A stretch of DNA of 21,893 nucleotides from an uncultured Collinsella sp. (GTDB lineage Bacteria; Actinomycetota; Coriobacteriia; Coriobacteriales; Coriobacteriaceae), in the NCBI GenBank assembly GCA_958408685.1, contig CATYLC010000028.1, positions 1 through 21,893 on the forward strand. Reading direction: 5' to 3'. This document shows positions 21,639 to 21,893 of the stretch, in pieces. The position numbers and the translations under genes are program-made. Within the stretch, counting starts at the first letter, position 1; each line of letters opens with the position of its first letter. The notes below the pieces were generated by a model that saw only the letters and a program-made list of their open reading frames with translations, was not told where the DNA came from and ran no database searches.

Positions 21639-21893
21639 TGTTCACTCCTTCTTGGGGTTTTAAGCACGGGGCGTGGCCACGATGGGTTGTCCTCGTGCCT
21701 CCTGGCTGCATCCGCGCCGCTCATGGCATTTTGCGGTTTGGACTCGACGCAGCAGGAGCCGACAAAACAATCGGTACTATACGCGCATCGGGAGCGTATT
21801 TCCAGAAAAACCTCGTCTGCCTGCACAACTCCACAACTCCCCTTGATTCTCATTTTCATTGCAACAGCCTCAGGACTCAGCGCAACGCGTTGC
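21639..21893. other. Gene-less leader upstream of rplE (255 nt to window edge)
   Basis: No rplX or other ribosomal gene is seen here although rplX normally abuts rplE. On the minus strand one frame is open from the window edge to 21608, but its product resembles no ribosomal protein, is Cys-rich, and overlaps rplE. The stretch contains a possible -10 (21776-21781), an inverted repeat over it, two tandem ACAACTCC copies (21825-21840) and a GCAACGCGTTGC palindrome at the very edge (21882-21893). Confidence 0.6.
21776..21799 (-). promoter_or_regulatory. Possible rplE promoter -10 with overlapping inverted repeat
   Basis: On the minus strand TATAGT (21776-21781) matches 5 of 6 -10 bases; no good -35 lies 16-18 nt upstream. 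ATACGC (21779-21784) and GCGTAT (21794-21799) form an inverted repeat overlapping the -10, which could be an operator. Predicted leader to rplE is about 130 nt. Confidence 0.35.

Noticed and set aside
21608..21859. Minus-strand open frame upstream of and overlapping rplE
   Set aside because: No SD, overlaps rplE by 31 nt, contains tandem DNA repeats and a candidate promoter, and resembles no ribosomal protein. It is open to the window edge, so a longer gene is not fully excluded.

Overview
The window looks like chromosomal DNA of a high-GC Gram-positive bacterium. Gene content and order, the zinc form of S14, the class A PBP with a Thr/Pro-rich tail, and the ade/tyrS/U32 set fit a Coriobacteriia member such as Collinsella. 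That assignment is inference from protein character and was not checked by any search. Nearly every gene is on the minus strand; the single plus-strand gene is a class A penicillin-binding protein.

Left part (1-6510, all minus): a Cof-type HAD hydrolase, adenine deaminase (ade), tyrosyl-tRNA synthetase (tyrS) and a U32-family protein. The gaps between these genes are rich in structure. They hold a promoter followed by a hairpin that covers the Shine-Dalgarno (SD) site of the HAD gene, a terminator-like hairpin inside the ade leader, short direct repeats at the end of ade, and a large nested inverted repeat downstream of tyrS.

Middle (6511-10868): the PBP (plus) converges on argR (minus), with terminators between them. 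A GT2-type glycosyltransferase gene lies upstream of argR, and truA lies upstream of that.

Right part (10869-21893, all minus, transcribed from high to low coordinates): rplE-rpsN-rpsH-rplF-rplR-rpsE-rpmD-rplO-secY-adk-map, then infA-rpmJ-rpsM-rpsK-rpsD-rpoA-rplQ, a strong terminator, then truA. This is the classic spc/alpha ribosomal cluster, encoding ribosomal proteins, the SecY translocon, adenylate kinase, methionine aminopeptidase, IF-1 and RNA polymerase alpha. Two departures stand out. At least 255 nt upstream of rplE contain no rplX. A second copy of the nested inverted repeat lies between map and infA.

The most unusual signal is that pair of nested inverted repeats (about 3109-3198 and 15276-15406). 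They share an almost identical core stem-loop but have different, fully compensated outer stems, and each sits just 3' of a minus-strand gene. No CRISPR array, tRNA, rRNA, transposase or complete mobile element was seen.
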